Source of the DNA: Glycine soja
Lineage: Eukaryota; Streptophyta; Magnoliopsida; Fabales; Fabaceae
Reading direction: 5' to 3'
Assembly: GCF_004193775.1 (NCBI RefSeq)
Contig: NC_041010.1
Location: 42,025,562-42,089,561, forward strand
Length of the DNA stretch: 64,000 bases
Shown here: piece after piece, positions 25,905 through 38,538 of the stretch
How positions within the stretch are numbered: the first letter of the stretch is position 1
How the letters are laid out: the number at the start of each line of letters is the position of its first letter
Notes under the pieces: model-generated
What the model saw: the letters and a program-made list of their open reading frames with translations, nothing else
The model's database searches: none
What the model was told of the DNA's origin: nothing
Program-made: the position numbers and the translations under genes

Positions 25905-27905
25905 ATTGGCGAGGCTTTGCTGGGAACTGTGATTGAAAACTTACAATCTTTTTTGCCCAAGACGAATTTACTATGTTTTGGGGTGCTGAGAAAAAACAAG
26001 TAACAGGTCATGCAGTGAAGGATTGGCTGCAAAAACTAACAGATGCAGCATATGTGCTTCATGATATCTTGGATGAATGTTCAATACAATCCATCTATCC
26101 CATATTTGGCATGGCTGGACTTGGGAAAACAACACTTGCCAAACAGGTCTTCAATGATGCAAACATTTTGACTGGACTATTTGGGTCTGTGTTTCTAATG
26201 ATTTCAACACAAAGACAATACTGCAATCCATCATAGAATGTAGCATGGGACAAAATCCTAACCTCAACAACACTTTAGAATTTACTTGTTCTTGATGATG
26301 AGTGGAACGAAGACCTAGAGAAATGGAAGGAGTTGAAGGGAATGTTGCAGCGTGCAAGGGGAAGAAAAGGAGCTACCATTTTAATCACTACTCAGACTTG
26401 ACTTGAACAAGTCTTTGTTGGGTTTTTTTTTTCCCTTTCTTCCTATTTGGGGTAAAGTTCCAAATGAAAAGATTCATGTTATCTCACTTTTTTTAAGTGA
26501 ATATTAGTCAGATTAAGGAAAGAGACTCATCTCTCAGGAAAATAAAATACAAAATATTAAGAGAGACACAAGAGAAAAAATCATTTGATTTTCCCACCAC
26601 CAGAGAGCATTTTGGATTGTCAAAATGATATCTACAAAGAAATAAGTGTTTCGTATTCTATACTTGGTATTTTTGGAATTTCATTTTCTGGTCTCTATGG
26701 TAAGTATTGATGCTTTATTTTGATTTGGTGGTTTGTAGCACATTTTAGGGTATTTATTGGTGACTCTCTTGTACCTTTATTGAGTTATTTTTTTGGTCTG
26801 AATGACCCATAATTTTTATTTTTGTATTAAGGATTTTTTCATTAAACAAATTGTATCTCTTGATTTCTATTTTATACTCTATATTATTGGTCTTTCTGAC
26901 AAGTTCTTGCCTTTTCCTTTTGGAGAGAATTTATTTCCATGACCTATTACTCTCTTATTGAATTTGTTAGTGTGTTAACCAGTTTTGCCCATCATGGAAA
27001 CCCATCCTGCATATCGTTTGATAGAACAGTTGGTCATTGTTGAAACATTATGCATTTGGACCAAATAGAGAACAGAGGGAAGAGCTTGTAGCAATCGGCA
27101 AAGAGATTGTGAGGAAATGCGTTGCTTCGCCACTTGCAATCCAGACATACGGGAAGTGAGTTTTGGAAAGGAAAGTTCCATCACTGGTGAGGAAACTCCT
27201 ATCATGCATGCTTTGAGACTAAGCTATTTTAATTTAGAATTGTCATTGAGAAGATGCAATTCTTTTTGTGCAATTTTTCCTTAAGATTTTGAAATTGTCA
27301 AGGAAGAACTAATTTATCTCTGGGTGGCTAATGGATTTATTAAATCTTAAGGAAATTTTTTCAATAGATCATTTTTTCAAGAAGCAAAGTCAGATGAGTT
27401 TGGTATCATTACAAGTTTCAAGATGCATGATCTATTTCATGATCTTGCCCAGTCTATTATGGGTGAAGAATGTGTGGTTCATGAGCATTGTGGTTGACTC
27501 ATTTGTCAAGTAGAGTTCATCATTTACACTTGTTAAATTCTAATGAGTCCATCAATATGGTTGCCTTTAAGAAAGTTGAATCCTTGCGGACTTTTCTTGA
27601 TTTTGGTTTTAATCTTGGGCATGTTCGTCGGTTGCCATCAATCCATTGTCTCCGAGCACTACGCACAAGCTCTTCTCTGTTATCCCCACTAAAGGATTTA
27701 GCACATTTGAGATACTTGAATTTGCATGGAAATTCTGTCACAAGCTTGCCTAATTTTATTTGTGGGTTGAAGAAATTGCAAATATTGAAACTGGAATATT
27801 TTAGGTCGCATAATTTGTTGCCTAAAGACTTGACACGATTACAGGATCTAAGACATGTGATTTCTAGTTCTCCTTCCACTATTAATGTGATTGACCAATA
27901 AGTGT
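25905..27905 (+). pseudogene. CC-NBS-LRR disease-resistance gene relic
   Basis: In order on the + strand: an N-terminal EALLGTVIENLQSF segment (25911 on); a frame change into GHAVKDWLQKLTDAAYVL, the end of the Rx-type coiled coil; P-loop GMAGLGKTT (26108-26134); kinase-2 LLVLDDEWNED (from 26283), with Glu in place of the usual Val; TTQ, where TTR is expected (about 26385); ARC-type ELVAIGKEIVRKC (about 27080); CAIFP then a stop then DFEIVKEEL (about 27270); MHDLFHDLA (about 27424); and leucine-rich repeats (27545-27880, LRYLNLHGNSVTSLP). The initiator region reads TTGGC-GAG where ATGGCTGAG is expected. At least three frame changes and several stops are present. About 100 residues between coiled coil and P-loop are gone, and about 0.58 kb of unrelated DNA splits the NB-ARC. 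Intact relatives are cytoplasmic immune receptors; this copy cannot encode one. Confidence 0.9.
26402..26978. other. Foreign insertion within the NBS-LRR relic
   Basis: NB-ARC similarity stops just after the TTQ codons (about 26400) and resumes at METHPAYRL (26993), where family members read M-G-T-Y-P-A-H-H-L. The 0.58 kb between is AT-rich, does not read as NB-ARC and has no recognised terminal repeats, so its origin is unknown. Confidence 0.6.
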
Positions 27906-30900
27906 TACTGACTGTTTTCTTCAATCTTTATTGGTTTCAATGGATCACTTGTTACTATGTGTAACCATGACTGATAATAGTAATTTTTACATTTAGTGCT
28001 TGATGAATTCTGTTTATAATATATTGATATATTCAGGAGTTCTAAGTACTGGTGGATTTAATCCATAATCTTCATGGTCTAAAATTCATCTGCTAGCTAT
28101 ACTTCACATTTGCATGCACTTCACTCGAATAAAATGCCTTAAACATCAAAATCACCAGCACTTCACAGTGAGGAGTCCCTTTGCTCCATGTTTTCACTTT
28201 ACATTCATCATGTATCATATCCAAAACTCCATGCATATATAGAAACATAAATGCCAAATTTATTCCATACATTGGGGCAAGATAGGGAGCTTAAAAAACT
28301 TTCAATATGCCTGACAATGAAACTCAATACTTTGATCATTTTGCCAAGGAATAAGAAGAATACTATGCCACCTAAAACAGACACATAAAAACGTGACAGA
28401 ATTCCTTAGCTCCAAAATTGTGATTCCTTTTCCTCCATAAAACTTCTGTGTTTGATATCTTATTGATGGTCCCTTCAACCCCTTTTATTTCTTCCTGTCT
28501 TGCTTTGAGAGAAGTTGAGATTGTGAATCTGAAACACAGATTCTTTCTTCCCTGTTGAAAGAGGCTGCTCTCCAGTATTGCCCGTGTAGGTGGTAGTAAC
28601 ATTTGCCATAAGCATGCCAGAAGAAGTGAGATTTCTCAACGTGTACCTTCATTAGCAGTAATTTATCTTTGTAGTAGCCTAGTAGGTAACCACCCACAAA
28701 AAATCTTATGGGAGAAATACTCATATTAAGCGTAACATACATCACAAAGGCTCTAAAAAACAGATGAGAGGAGTTTGCTTTTTTGGTTGGCATATTTGGA
28801 TAGGGAAGAAAACATAAGAAATCAATGAACGCTCTGGCAAAGAATCAAAGGAACCCATGAGCCTGTTCTCTGTTTCAATTTCAACACACCTCCAAAACCA
28901 ACTTATTTTTTTAGTTTTTTTTTTCATTTTTTTCGTATACAAAAATCTTTTTTGTCTTTTTTTTTTTTTTACTGATAGATAATGTTTCTTAACGTGGACC
29001 ATGCTACTCGGGGTATAGTGAATTAGTGATACAAGGAAAAAAAACATTAGGGGGTTCAGCTGACATAAGCCTACAATTCAGGGGCAAAGTGTATTTAACC
29101 TTAAAAAAAATGCTACTATGAGAGCATTTAACGCGTGCTTGGGTTGCAGGTATCGCAACCCAACTTATGTTTTCAAAAACAAGGAAAGGCGTACTTTTGG
29201 ATCCAACATACAGTTCAGGGCCTTGGCACCGGTTCTCCAAACATATACACTTAGCCATTTACACTTCACACTTCAAAGTTGGCAGTTTGCCTTGAGAATT
29301 TTGCATTATGATCATATGCATTGTTTTGCATCCAAAAATTCTCTGCTCTCTTTCTCATACTAAAAAAATACTATTTGTTTATTTATTCAGGCTAAGGTGG
29401 GGAATGTTGGCAGTTGGCATCAGTCCTGGCTGTAGAACCTTGTGGCTTTTGCTTCCAATCTGAAGATCATGATTTTCCAATTCTGACATGATGCCAAACA
29501 TGACCCAACAATGTATACGATTTAAGTGCACATATTTGCTCAACGCATGGAAACACCACAACTCTGCCCAAAGGTGCCAATGCAGCTAAAGTGCAATTTC
29601 TTGTCAACTTAGTTGACTCTAATAATAAAATAAATGTTAGTTGTTAGTTTTTGTTAATGAGAACTATTAAAACTCACGACTTTACCCTCCCTTGCTTCTT
29701 TCTTCACAATTAAGTCAATTTTATGATCCCGTGATAACCGTGAAATTTAGGTTTAATTAGTAGTTAATTTTGACTAAGAATTATTATAAATTTTCTACTT
29801 TATTGTTGTCTTTAATGAAATAACTAGGATTTTAAGTTTTGACCAGCAGGATTCAAAAGAAGAAAATTACAAGTGTTTTGAAAGAAGATTGATGCAAAAA
29901 CATGAAGAAAAAAGCCTTGAAAGAAATGTTGAAGATTGAAACAGCTCACTTAGCGCACAAGACAAACCCAGCGCGCCCCCTTACTTAGCGGCCAGTTCAA
30001 GCTTAGCGCGAAGAAGGCTCACGAAGAAGGTCAAAGGTGCGCTTAGCGCGAATCCTGCGCTAAGGGCGTGATCACGACCATACTTGTTAAGCCCAAAAGG
30101 TCCGCTTAGTACGAGGTCGCCTGAGCTAACTTAGGCCTATAAGAGGAGTAGGAAGCAAAGGAAAAAGACACACCGAGACTAAGAGTTATCTAATGAATAC
30201 ATCCTAAGTCTGAGTATCTCAAATAGGAAAAATCTTTTTTTTTATGTTTATCATTCCCTTCTCTTCCTTTATCCATCCATTCTCTTCTTCTATTCACATC
30301 AACTCTTAAAGTATAAAGCATGACCATGAGAGGCTAAACCCCATTGTTGGGAGCCTAACAGGTCAATTCTTGTAATGTAATTTTTTTCCTAATATCTATT
30401 TAATGCAATCCAGTTTTTATTGCTCATATACTATTTAGGAGGTAATGCATTGAAAAATGATTATTTTCTAAGAATTGGGAAAGGACATCTAAATCATTAC
30501 TAGAAATAGAGTGATATTTGTTTAGCCTATTTTATGCATCTTTAATCTTAATATAATTTATTGTTTTTATCTTTGTAAGCAAATTTGGGAGAGAAAAATA
30601 AATAAATTAAGCTCTTCATGGGGAAAATCAAAGATAGAGTGTCATAGTAGATGCGGGTGAAAACTGAAATAACATTAGATAGAGAAAATTATTAACATTG
30701 CATCACAACTAGTTTTGACATGATAGACCCCAACATATTTGCATTCTGAATTCATCTTTTGTATTTGAACTATTGTTTTTTTTTCTCTTCTACCTTTGCC
30801 CTCAAATTTCACACTTACAATTCCTTATCTCTTCTACTCTTACTAATTGCTTAAAAATTGGGTTTGCACCAATATGAGTACAAGCCAAACAAACGTCGTT

Positions 30901-32000
30901 ACTGTGAATTCGACACTCGAATTTTCGTTTTACTTTATTACTTGTGACAAATTAGTACACTTGCCAACGAGCTAACATCCCAAATTGTTCGTAGGGTAAC
31001 AGACTGACAGTAGTTCAAACAATAATCAAAAGGGGATGGACGTAGATCATGGGAAAAAAAAGAATTTTAGTTAGGCAATTGCATAACTTAGTTCTTTCTT
31101 ATGATTGTTGTTATGATTAAAATGTTGTATTTTTTTATCGGCAAAAATCAAAATGTTATAATGATTTTTCAAATTTCATACATGTGAATGTCTACTTTTT
31201 TTATCTATAGAAGTCGAAGACAAATACAAAAGGATTTACAATACTTACACACCATACTCAACCAACTGAATTAAACTCCCTTGATATGTGAATGTCTACT
31301 TGCACTTACTTCGACGAATAAATGAATATACTTTAATATTATAATACTAGTACTTCTTAATAATCATCTATCCTTTTATGGGCGTTCCTTTAATAAGTTG
31401 CACTTCATGCCTCAAGAATGTAATAACAGATTAAACTTAAGTAACAAACTCAATAACCAAATATTTTGAGAAGCAATGGGCCAATATGGAAAATACATTA
31501 CAAGTTATAGGAGCACAAATGTTAAGAGTATGCTCGAAAGGGATAGATTTACCCAAAGGTTCCAATGTAGCTAAAGTGAAATCTCAATGCACATATTGCG
31601 TTTACAGAACTTGCTGATAGGGTGACTGTGATCAAAAGCGTATGGAAGAAGAGCCGGATAAAAAAAAAATTGTATATCAACTCATACATTGCATTGCATG
31701 GCTTAGCTGTATAAATACAGCACTGAATCAAATGATCATAGAGAACTAATGTAACAGTACCCAGTATTAATACAAAACGTTGTATTATTCTCTGGTAAGG
31801 AGGAATTCCAATTCATGTATAGGTAGCATATCATATGCTTTCTGTCGGAATTAAAACTTTCATTTCTTCACATGAATTCACTTAGATATTACACAACAAC
31901 AACAACAAAAAATAGATAGAGGAGAGTGGTAGCTGATACAATTGATGCCATATAAAGAATAGTATCTATATGAAAATTTTCTACATAACTTAACAAAATC
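27906..32000. other. Intergenic region with transposon debris
   Basis: No intact gene. The minus strand at 28485-28793 is open for about 100 codons, but I recognise no family. A 9-bp perfect hairpin lies at 29139-29163 and a probable solo LTR at 29732-30977. A 32-bp string near 29568-29599 recurs with few changes at 31552-31583. The last part is probably the PMT 3' flank. Confidence 0.6.
29732..30977 (+). mobile_element. Probable solo LTR, Ty3/Gypsy-like
   Basis: A 1246-bp segment starting TGATAACCGTGAAATTTAGG and ending CACTTGCCAACGAGCTAACA, so it has TG...CA ends. Flanks are TCCCG (29727-29731) and TCCCA (30978-30982), a 4-of-5 match to a 5-bp target duplication. Inside are GCGCTTAGCGCG/CTTAGCGC clusters (29950-30110) and a GAATTCGACACTCG...GTACACTTGCC tail. 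Both remind me of legume gypsy LTRs just before the primer-binding site. No TGGCGCC primer-binding site or polyprotein follows, hence 'solo'. Confidence 0.65.
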
Positions 32001-32179
32001 AGATTATTAAGTTACCAATTCTTCATTTGATAAATTTGAACTTGACGGAGAGGCTTCTATATCATAGAATAAATCAATGTTTAGTTGAGGGTGGCTCTGA
32101 ATTCGCTTCCCTTTGCTTCTGCTTCTGGATTTACAATTGTAGCCACCCCCTCTCACCACTGCACAGGTTCCAGAGTTTG

Positions 32180-34970
32180 TCATCTTGAACCATTGTTGGA
32201 TGAGTGCCATAGCTTTTTCTGGCATATCAGAATCTTCTCTTTGTCAACTCCATACTCGGTGTTTTCTTTGCGACATACCCATCTCATACCCTTGCCAATA
32301 GTAGCAATGGCATCCACAAAATAAACGGACTCTCGAATGATAGCATGCCCAGCAGGTCTTAAAATTCGGTCCATTTCCAACAGCACATGCTTCATTTCAC
32401 ATCTGTTATGTAACAAAACAACCATTGTCAGAAACATATTCAAGAATCGAAGTTTAGAGTGTGTCCATGTTTATGTTACTAATGAGAGTAAATGAGTTTC
32501 ACATATTCACCTGTGGCTTTCAGCAGAGAAGAGTCCATCAAGATGAAGGAGGTCATAGGTTCGAGGATATGTTGAAAAAGCTTCACACCTACCAAATAAT
32601 AAAATTTAAAATAAATACCATACCATATGATATAACACAAATACATTCATAAATAATAACCTTATTTTGAATTATGAAAAATTCAAACTTACCAGTCATG
32701 GAGGATTCCAATAAGACCGCGATCAAAAACCACAGGAAGTGTGTTGGGAGCATAAGATGAGACCACATTCATGACCCACAAGGGATCATTGATCAAGGCT
32801 GCAGCAAAAGCTCCATATACTGTATTCATGTCCATGACATTTCTAACCTTGTCAGTGCCAAGTTCAGGCAGCAACTTCTTGTAGTGCTGAATGCGCTTTT
32901 TCCACTTGCCATTGTCATGACTGAAAGTACTAGTACTAGAACCATGAACAGTTGTGATCCTTTCAGGGGCAGCAAGCAACCGCTCAGGCCACTTAGGCAT
33001 GTATGTGAGACCTGATTTCTTGTATTTTGGATCTGGAACCACAAAACAAGCACGGAGTGGAGTGTACCATCCTGAATCTGGTTCAATGCTGTCATCACAC
33101 TTTGCTGGATAGCTCTCTCTAGCCAGCTTCTCATAGCAATGGTTATCTTTAGCCTTCTGCCATACTGCAATGTCATCCTTTTTATTGTACAATTTGAAGC
33201 ACATTGAAGTAAGTAGTTCCTGCAACTTCTCATAATCTGATCTTTGGTCTTCAATGGTTGTGTTCCATCCACGCCATCTGCGCTCGTAGTTAACAGGTGG
33301 ACCGGACAAAATCCAAAATCCTCCAGGACGAAGAATACGGTGTATTTCCATGAGATAAATACCACCTAAAAGCAAACATGAATATCCCCATCAGACAGCG
33401 AATGAAAATTTAGCTTGAACTTGAATGAAATTGTCTCTGCCTGAGTTTATGTTAAATCTTAGTTACAGGATCAAGGGCATATTGTATACCATCTTATTGA
33501 TGATCGCTCATCAACTCAGAGAAATATGATTATAAAATGTGTTTGGCTTTACATTCATCTAAATTCAATGTACTAAACAAATTGAATAGTATGATCTGAT
33601 GAAACTAGATGCCAATTAAAACTCATTACAGAAATTCATAACAATGTAGCATAAACAAGAATTAATGATTTATGTTTAATTGATAAAATCCAATATGCAC
33701 TGAAGAATTACCAAATTCTGTCCATGGGATAAGGCATCTGGAGCAATGAGCCATATCAAAGGAGTTTGATGGGAAAGGAAGTCTCTGTGTAGAAATGACA
33801 CCAAGAACAGCTGGAATACCACGCTCTAGAGCAAATTGAACTTGAGCTTCATGGTTATCTCTTGGGGCAAGAGAAATTGTTAGAATCCCACGATCCAACA
33901 AGTCACCACCCCAGCTAGCAACCTATAACAAATCAGGGTTAAGTGGATTAATTGATGCCACTCCTTGTCTATATCTTGATTGAAATTAGTAACTGAAATT
34001 CATTATTAGTATTTAAATAAGTGAACTAGAGTAGTTGATGTTTAAGGAGTGTTGACTGAGAATTGCAATTTTGCATTGCCATAATCTAAATGAAATAAAA
34101 ACACCTCAAGAAAAATAAGACACAAGTAAAACTCACCCCACAACCAGTATCAATGGCAGTTCTCACAGTCCCATCTTTCATTTCTGGGATCAGATCTTGC
34201 ATCAAATCAACATATTCACCGACGCCGTCAGGGAACATAGTACCCCCACCTGGAAACAGGAATTTCTCCCCTTCCTTTCTCAACCAATGCTGGTCAGACT
34301 TCTGGTTGTTGATCCAGTCATACGGCACATTCCTGACATTAGGATAACAGAAAAAGTTGAAGTGGACAGCATAATCATATATAGAAGTAGCAGGCTACTT
34401 AAATGAGTTGAATCAATCCAACCTTTTGTTATTTAACTCATAAAGTATAGTATATAGTATCATACCTGTACCAACATTCATCTCTACTCTTTGGCCATCT
34501 GATTGGAGGCTTGTAACCATCTGGGGGAGGAACCAAGCATTCTTTCCTTTCAAAAACTGAAGGACAATGGCGTTCTAACAAAGTAAGCCGGTACATGCCG
34601 TACTTTCTCCATCTCTGTAAAATTATTATGCATGCTCAATCAGAAATGAAGCATTCTTCTACAAATCCTACAATAAATTAGCAAATGACTGCCATTTAAT
34701 AAATACCCTTGGATCTGTGCATGGAGTGTAGTCTTGATAGTCCAAGCTGCATTCAGGGAAACTGATTGGCTTAACTTGCAGAGAACCTGAGGATTCCTTA
34801 GGAGAATCAAGGGCCATCTGGATGTTATTGACCACAACACTATCCTTTCCAGAGCAAAAGATTCCTCCCAGATAGAAAGAAAAACCACAGAGAGCAATAA
34901 ACGTGACTGCCAAAGTCACAGTCCGGTTCTTATTTGGCTGATTAATCGGTTTTCCATCTTTATGCTTCAT
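32180..34970 (-). CDS. PMT21-like: Probable methyltransferase PMT20/PMT21-type (ERD3-like), 597 aa
   Basis: Exons, 5' to 3': 34970-34707, 34614-34466, 34332-34137, 33922-33712, 33365-32693, 32588-32511 and 32402-32180. All are GT-AG and the frame closes at TGA (597 codons; Arabidopsis PMT21/ERD3 is about 600). MKHKDGKP opens a short cytosolic tail. One signal anchor follows (about residues 17-38), then a lumenal stem with [18 protein letters not shown] and the putative methyltransferase domain. The SAM-binding motif DTGCGVASWGG lies at about 199-209, followed by [18 protein letters not shown] and the conserved CSRCLIPW. The C-terminal half has the family's [11 protein letters not shown] and DRGLIG blocks. 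Family knowledge: these are Golgi type II proteins of the DUF248 (QUASIMODO-like) group, thought to methylate pectin or other wall polysaccharides; the substrate of this one is unknown. No part is missing. Confidence 0.94.
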
Positions 34971-36860
34971 GGTCTAACAAATATTCCACTATCTGCAGAA
35001 ACACAACATACAAAATTTCAGTGCAATGCAACTATGCCACTTTCTCCACCTACTCATTCTCTAATAGGTGATTGAAGGAAAAGGAAACCAGGAACTTACA
35101 AAAGCCACTCTAACCACCCCTATAATAAGAATTCAAACAAAGAACCAACGACTAGAATCATGACTTAATTAAATTTGGTAAAAAAGAACCACTTGATCTG
35201 AATTGCCATACCCTATAAGTTCAAGTTCCACCATCTAACTAGAGAAGCCAAAGAAGGAAAGGCCACAACAATTCAGATCAGAAACACTGACAAAAGCAAC
35301 ATGATCCAAAAACCAACAACCAAGAAAAGACAACAAACAAGGTTGATTAAACAGCAACTTGAGCACTCATAAAAACACTAAAAAGTAAAACAAAAAAAAC
35401 TACAACACAAACCACCGACCCCCAAAAATAAAATTAGATAAACCTGACCTGTGAAACAAGGCACGAATTCCCATGGTAGATCCAATTTTGGAAAATAAGA
35501 AAAATGGCAAAGAGGGAAAAAAAAAAAAGGAGATTGATGATTAATTCCAGCTGGTCAATTCTCCAAACTCCACAGTCACCAAGAAGCATTAAAACGACAT
35601 GGGGCAAAAAGCTAAGGTGTGTTTTAATTAATAAACGAAATCTGATACTGCTACCGACACTAGTTACTTTCCATTCCATGTCACATTGCCTTCAAGATGT
35701 TCACATAACACTGGGGGCCAACAAAAAATCGGTTCTTGTTTGTGAGGACCCTTTCCACACAAAAAGGGGCATAAGGAAGCAGGAAGCGCTGGATCTCACA
35801 CCATACTGTGTCATATTCCCTTCTTCTACGCAAAAGGGAAAAAAAAAAAAAGCCACCAATGTGAAACATGTTTCTTCACACGTACGAAAAGCTCCCATCA
35901 TGCATGTGTCAGTGATACCCGATCCACTGTGTTTTGTCTGAACTCTCAAGTTAAATCCCCCAATGGCTATGCAGGTGTGACAACCGAGAGAAAACAATAG
36001 ACAGGACCATCATCCCCAACACGGAAACAAGGTGTGCTGATTTCCCAGCTCAAAAAAAAAAAAAAAAAATAGAAGAATTCATTTTGAAAAAGAAAAAAAA
36101 GGATTATTTTTTTTCAACAATCTAAGAACCCCATCTCGAGTATATAACAAATCAATCAACAAACATGTGGATTAATTAAGCACGGTTGTTCTAACTTAAC
36201 CAGTAATCTCAAATTCAAGTTTTGTGAATGCATCTTCGTTAAATACTCAGAGTTAGAGATGATAGAGTATGACATTTAAATACTCAGATGAAAAACTTTC
36301 CTATCAATACCTGTGCTATCCGGCTCAAGCAAGATTGTGGAACATTATGTTAAATCTAACCAAAAAATTCATCTTACTAGATGAGGTCGGCTATTTAGAT
36401 CACACCATTCTCAAGTTTAATGATAAAATGAGAAACAAGAGAGAAGAGCTTGGAAGATAACACACAGAATAAGCACGCCACACTCACCACAAAAAGCGTT
36501 AAGGACATCCAAAGATACCAGAAAAAAAGAAGAAGAAGAAAACAGAGAGAACAGAGTATGCCATTCAAATCTGAAGAGATCTAGATTTTGAAGATGGAAA
36601 GAAGAAGATAGAAGAGAACAAATACAAAAGATAACAAATAGAATGAAAAGGGTGTGTATGTGCACCTATTACTCTGTTTCTCTCTGACTCTGGCTTCTTC
36701 AGGGTTCTCTGGCTCTGTGTCTGGTTGAAAGAATGTGAAGTGGTAAAAGGGGTGTTGCCTAAAACACTGGCACGGAATGTGAATGCGAACGTAAGCGAGA
36801 GAGAAGAAGAGAAAGTGAAGGAAGGGCCAAGGTTGAAGAGACCAACCAATAAGTCAGATT
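34971..36860 (-). other. 5' leader of the PMT gene, with an intron
   Basis: A leader exon directly before the ATG begins after TCTGCAG|ATAG (34992). A first exon probably runs from about 36860 to 36666, ending AATAG|GTGCAC, with a long intron between. Further small leader exons cannot be excluded. Open frames on either strand here (for example 35504-35941 +) have no recognised domains. Confidence 0.5.
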
Positions 36861-36890
36861 TGTGTGAGGCTCAAGCAAACATAGATCAAC

Positions 36891-36900
36891 CATTTATATA
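36891..36900 (-). promoter_or_regulatory. TATA box of the PMT gene
   Basis: On the minus strand the sequence reads TATATAAATG, a strong plant TATA box. It would place transcription start near 36860, just ahead of the leader exon. Confidence 0.65.
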
Positions 36901-37487
36901 ACTATTTGCTCGCCATGTGCCTCGTTGTCCCCTGTTCTTTTTCTTCCTCCTTCTTCTCTCCTTCCATCATCTAATAATTAATCATTAATAGTGCCAAACA
37001 AACAAAAATTAAAGTTACCATGTAATCAAAGTTAATAATGGTTTTTTTTAATAGTATACTGTTTGTGAACATAATTATTAATTGCCGTATGATTATTCCG
37101 TGTTGACGCTGAATCTAAAAATATGGGATGCCCTAAATGAGTTAGATTAACACTTTCGTCTATAGATTTGATTGCGAGTTGAGAATTTTGGTGCGTTTGG
37201 TATAGTATTGTCCGTAAATTATGTTATGTGTCTCTAATTTCCATTCAACGGTTCAAAGTTTGAGAAGAAAATGTACAAATCAGTTCATTCTAAGTCATTT
37301 GATGGAGATTGGATGATATACAGTTTATTGACTACATCAAATATGTCAAACTGACCACATCCTATCTAAATTTGTGGTATACCAAAGAGAGTATTTTATG
37401 ATTAGCATGACAAGAAATTCTATTAAAATGTTTTTTATTAACTATTTTTTTGTTATACATAAATTTTATGTGAAATTTATCAAATAA

Positions 37488-37490
<3 letters not shown>

Positions 37491-37586
<96 letters not shown>
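37491..37586. repeat. TAT microsatellite, about 32 units
   Basis: Perfect trinucleotide repeat over 96 bases. Its length and purity suggest it is polymorphic between individuals. Confidence 0.97.
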
Positions 37587-38470
37587 GCATTGTTAGTGTG
37601 AAAGTTTTGATTCTATCAATTATTATTTTTCTTGATTTTTATAAAAAATACTATAAAATTTAATGAATTTATCAATGAATTTATGTGATTGAAAAATAAA
37701 ATTAAAAGTTTTATAATGTCTGTAAATTTTAATTAAATTCATAAAAATAAGTTATATTACTTAGCAATATTTACATATAGTAATTCATTAGTGATAAATA
37801 ATATTTAAAGTATATAAGAAATAAAAACATTTATAGGGCCACCTCCGTAGTGGTTTACTTCCTGTGTGCAAATAAAAAAGTCATGACTCTTTTGATTGTA
37901 CGGACTGATAGAATTGTTCATATTTTATGGGGAAAATAAAGCTGATTTGAATGCCGTACCTATGGTTGTGGTTCAATTTGCATGGACGATGAGTGTGCTC
38001 ACTTTAACCTATGCAGTTACGAGGGTATGATTCATGGAAAACCTTGGCGGTCATTTTCATGATAACAGCATGGAGTACATCTGTACATGTACATTTTTTC
38101 TTTTTAAATAATTTTCCTTGCCTAAAAGGACCCATGCTCATAAAAAAATAAAAAAAAACATGTTCTTTCCTTTGCTTCTTTTATCTGCACAAAGCAGGTT
38201 TGTGACATTTTTAGTATATGAAATCTCAACCTTTAATTATAAATAAGAGAAAGGAAATTTAAATGATAAAAAATAAGATATTAAGGTTTGGATGTTAGGT
38301 ATTTTTTCAGGGAGAAGTTAAGTGAAAAATTTATAAGAAAAGACTCATTCCCCTGCAAAATAATATTATTAAAAGTGAAATGAATCTTATGGATTAACAT
38401 AGTTTCTAGATAAATGAGTTTTTTTAGCACGTTGAAATATGGTTTGATTCATGTGTGTATGAAAAATATT

Positions 38471-38538
38471 TTGTTGATAGAGACAAAACTCATTTAAATG
38501 ATTTTTGTTGATAGAGACAAAACTCACTTAAATGATTT
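38471..38538 (+). repeat. 34-bp tandem duplication
   Basis: Two units starting TTGTTGATAGAGACAAAACT, at 38471 and 38505, nearly identical. Confidence 0.9.

Noticed and set aside
27520..27924. 134-codon minus-strand open frame
   Set aside because: It is the antisense shadow of the leucine-rich repeats in the NBS-LRR relic.
28485..28793. 102-codon minus-strand open frame
   Set aside because: The composition looks somewhat coding, but there is no known motif, no start context and no splice partners.
32548..32560. GGTTCGAGG, resembling a tRNA T-loop
   Set aside because: It is the complement of PMT coding exon 6 and no cloverleaf can be drawn.
35504..35941. 145-codon plus-strand open frame with minus-strand partners
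   Set aside because: It sits in the PMT leader intron, shows no domain and is Lys/Ser biased, as expected from A-rich DNA.
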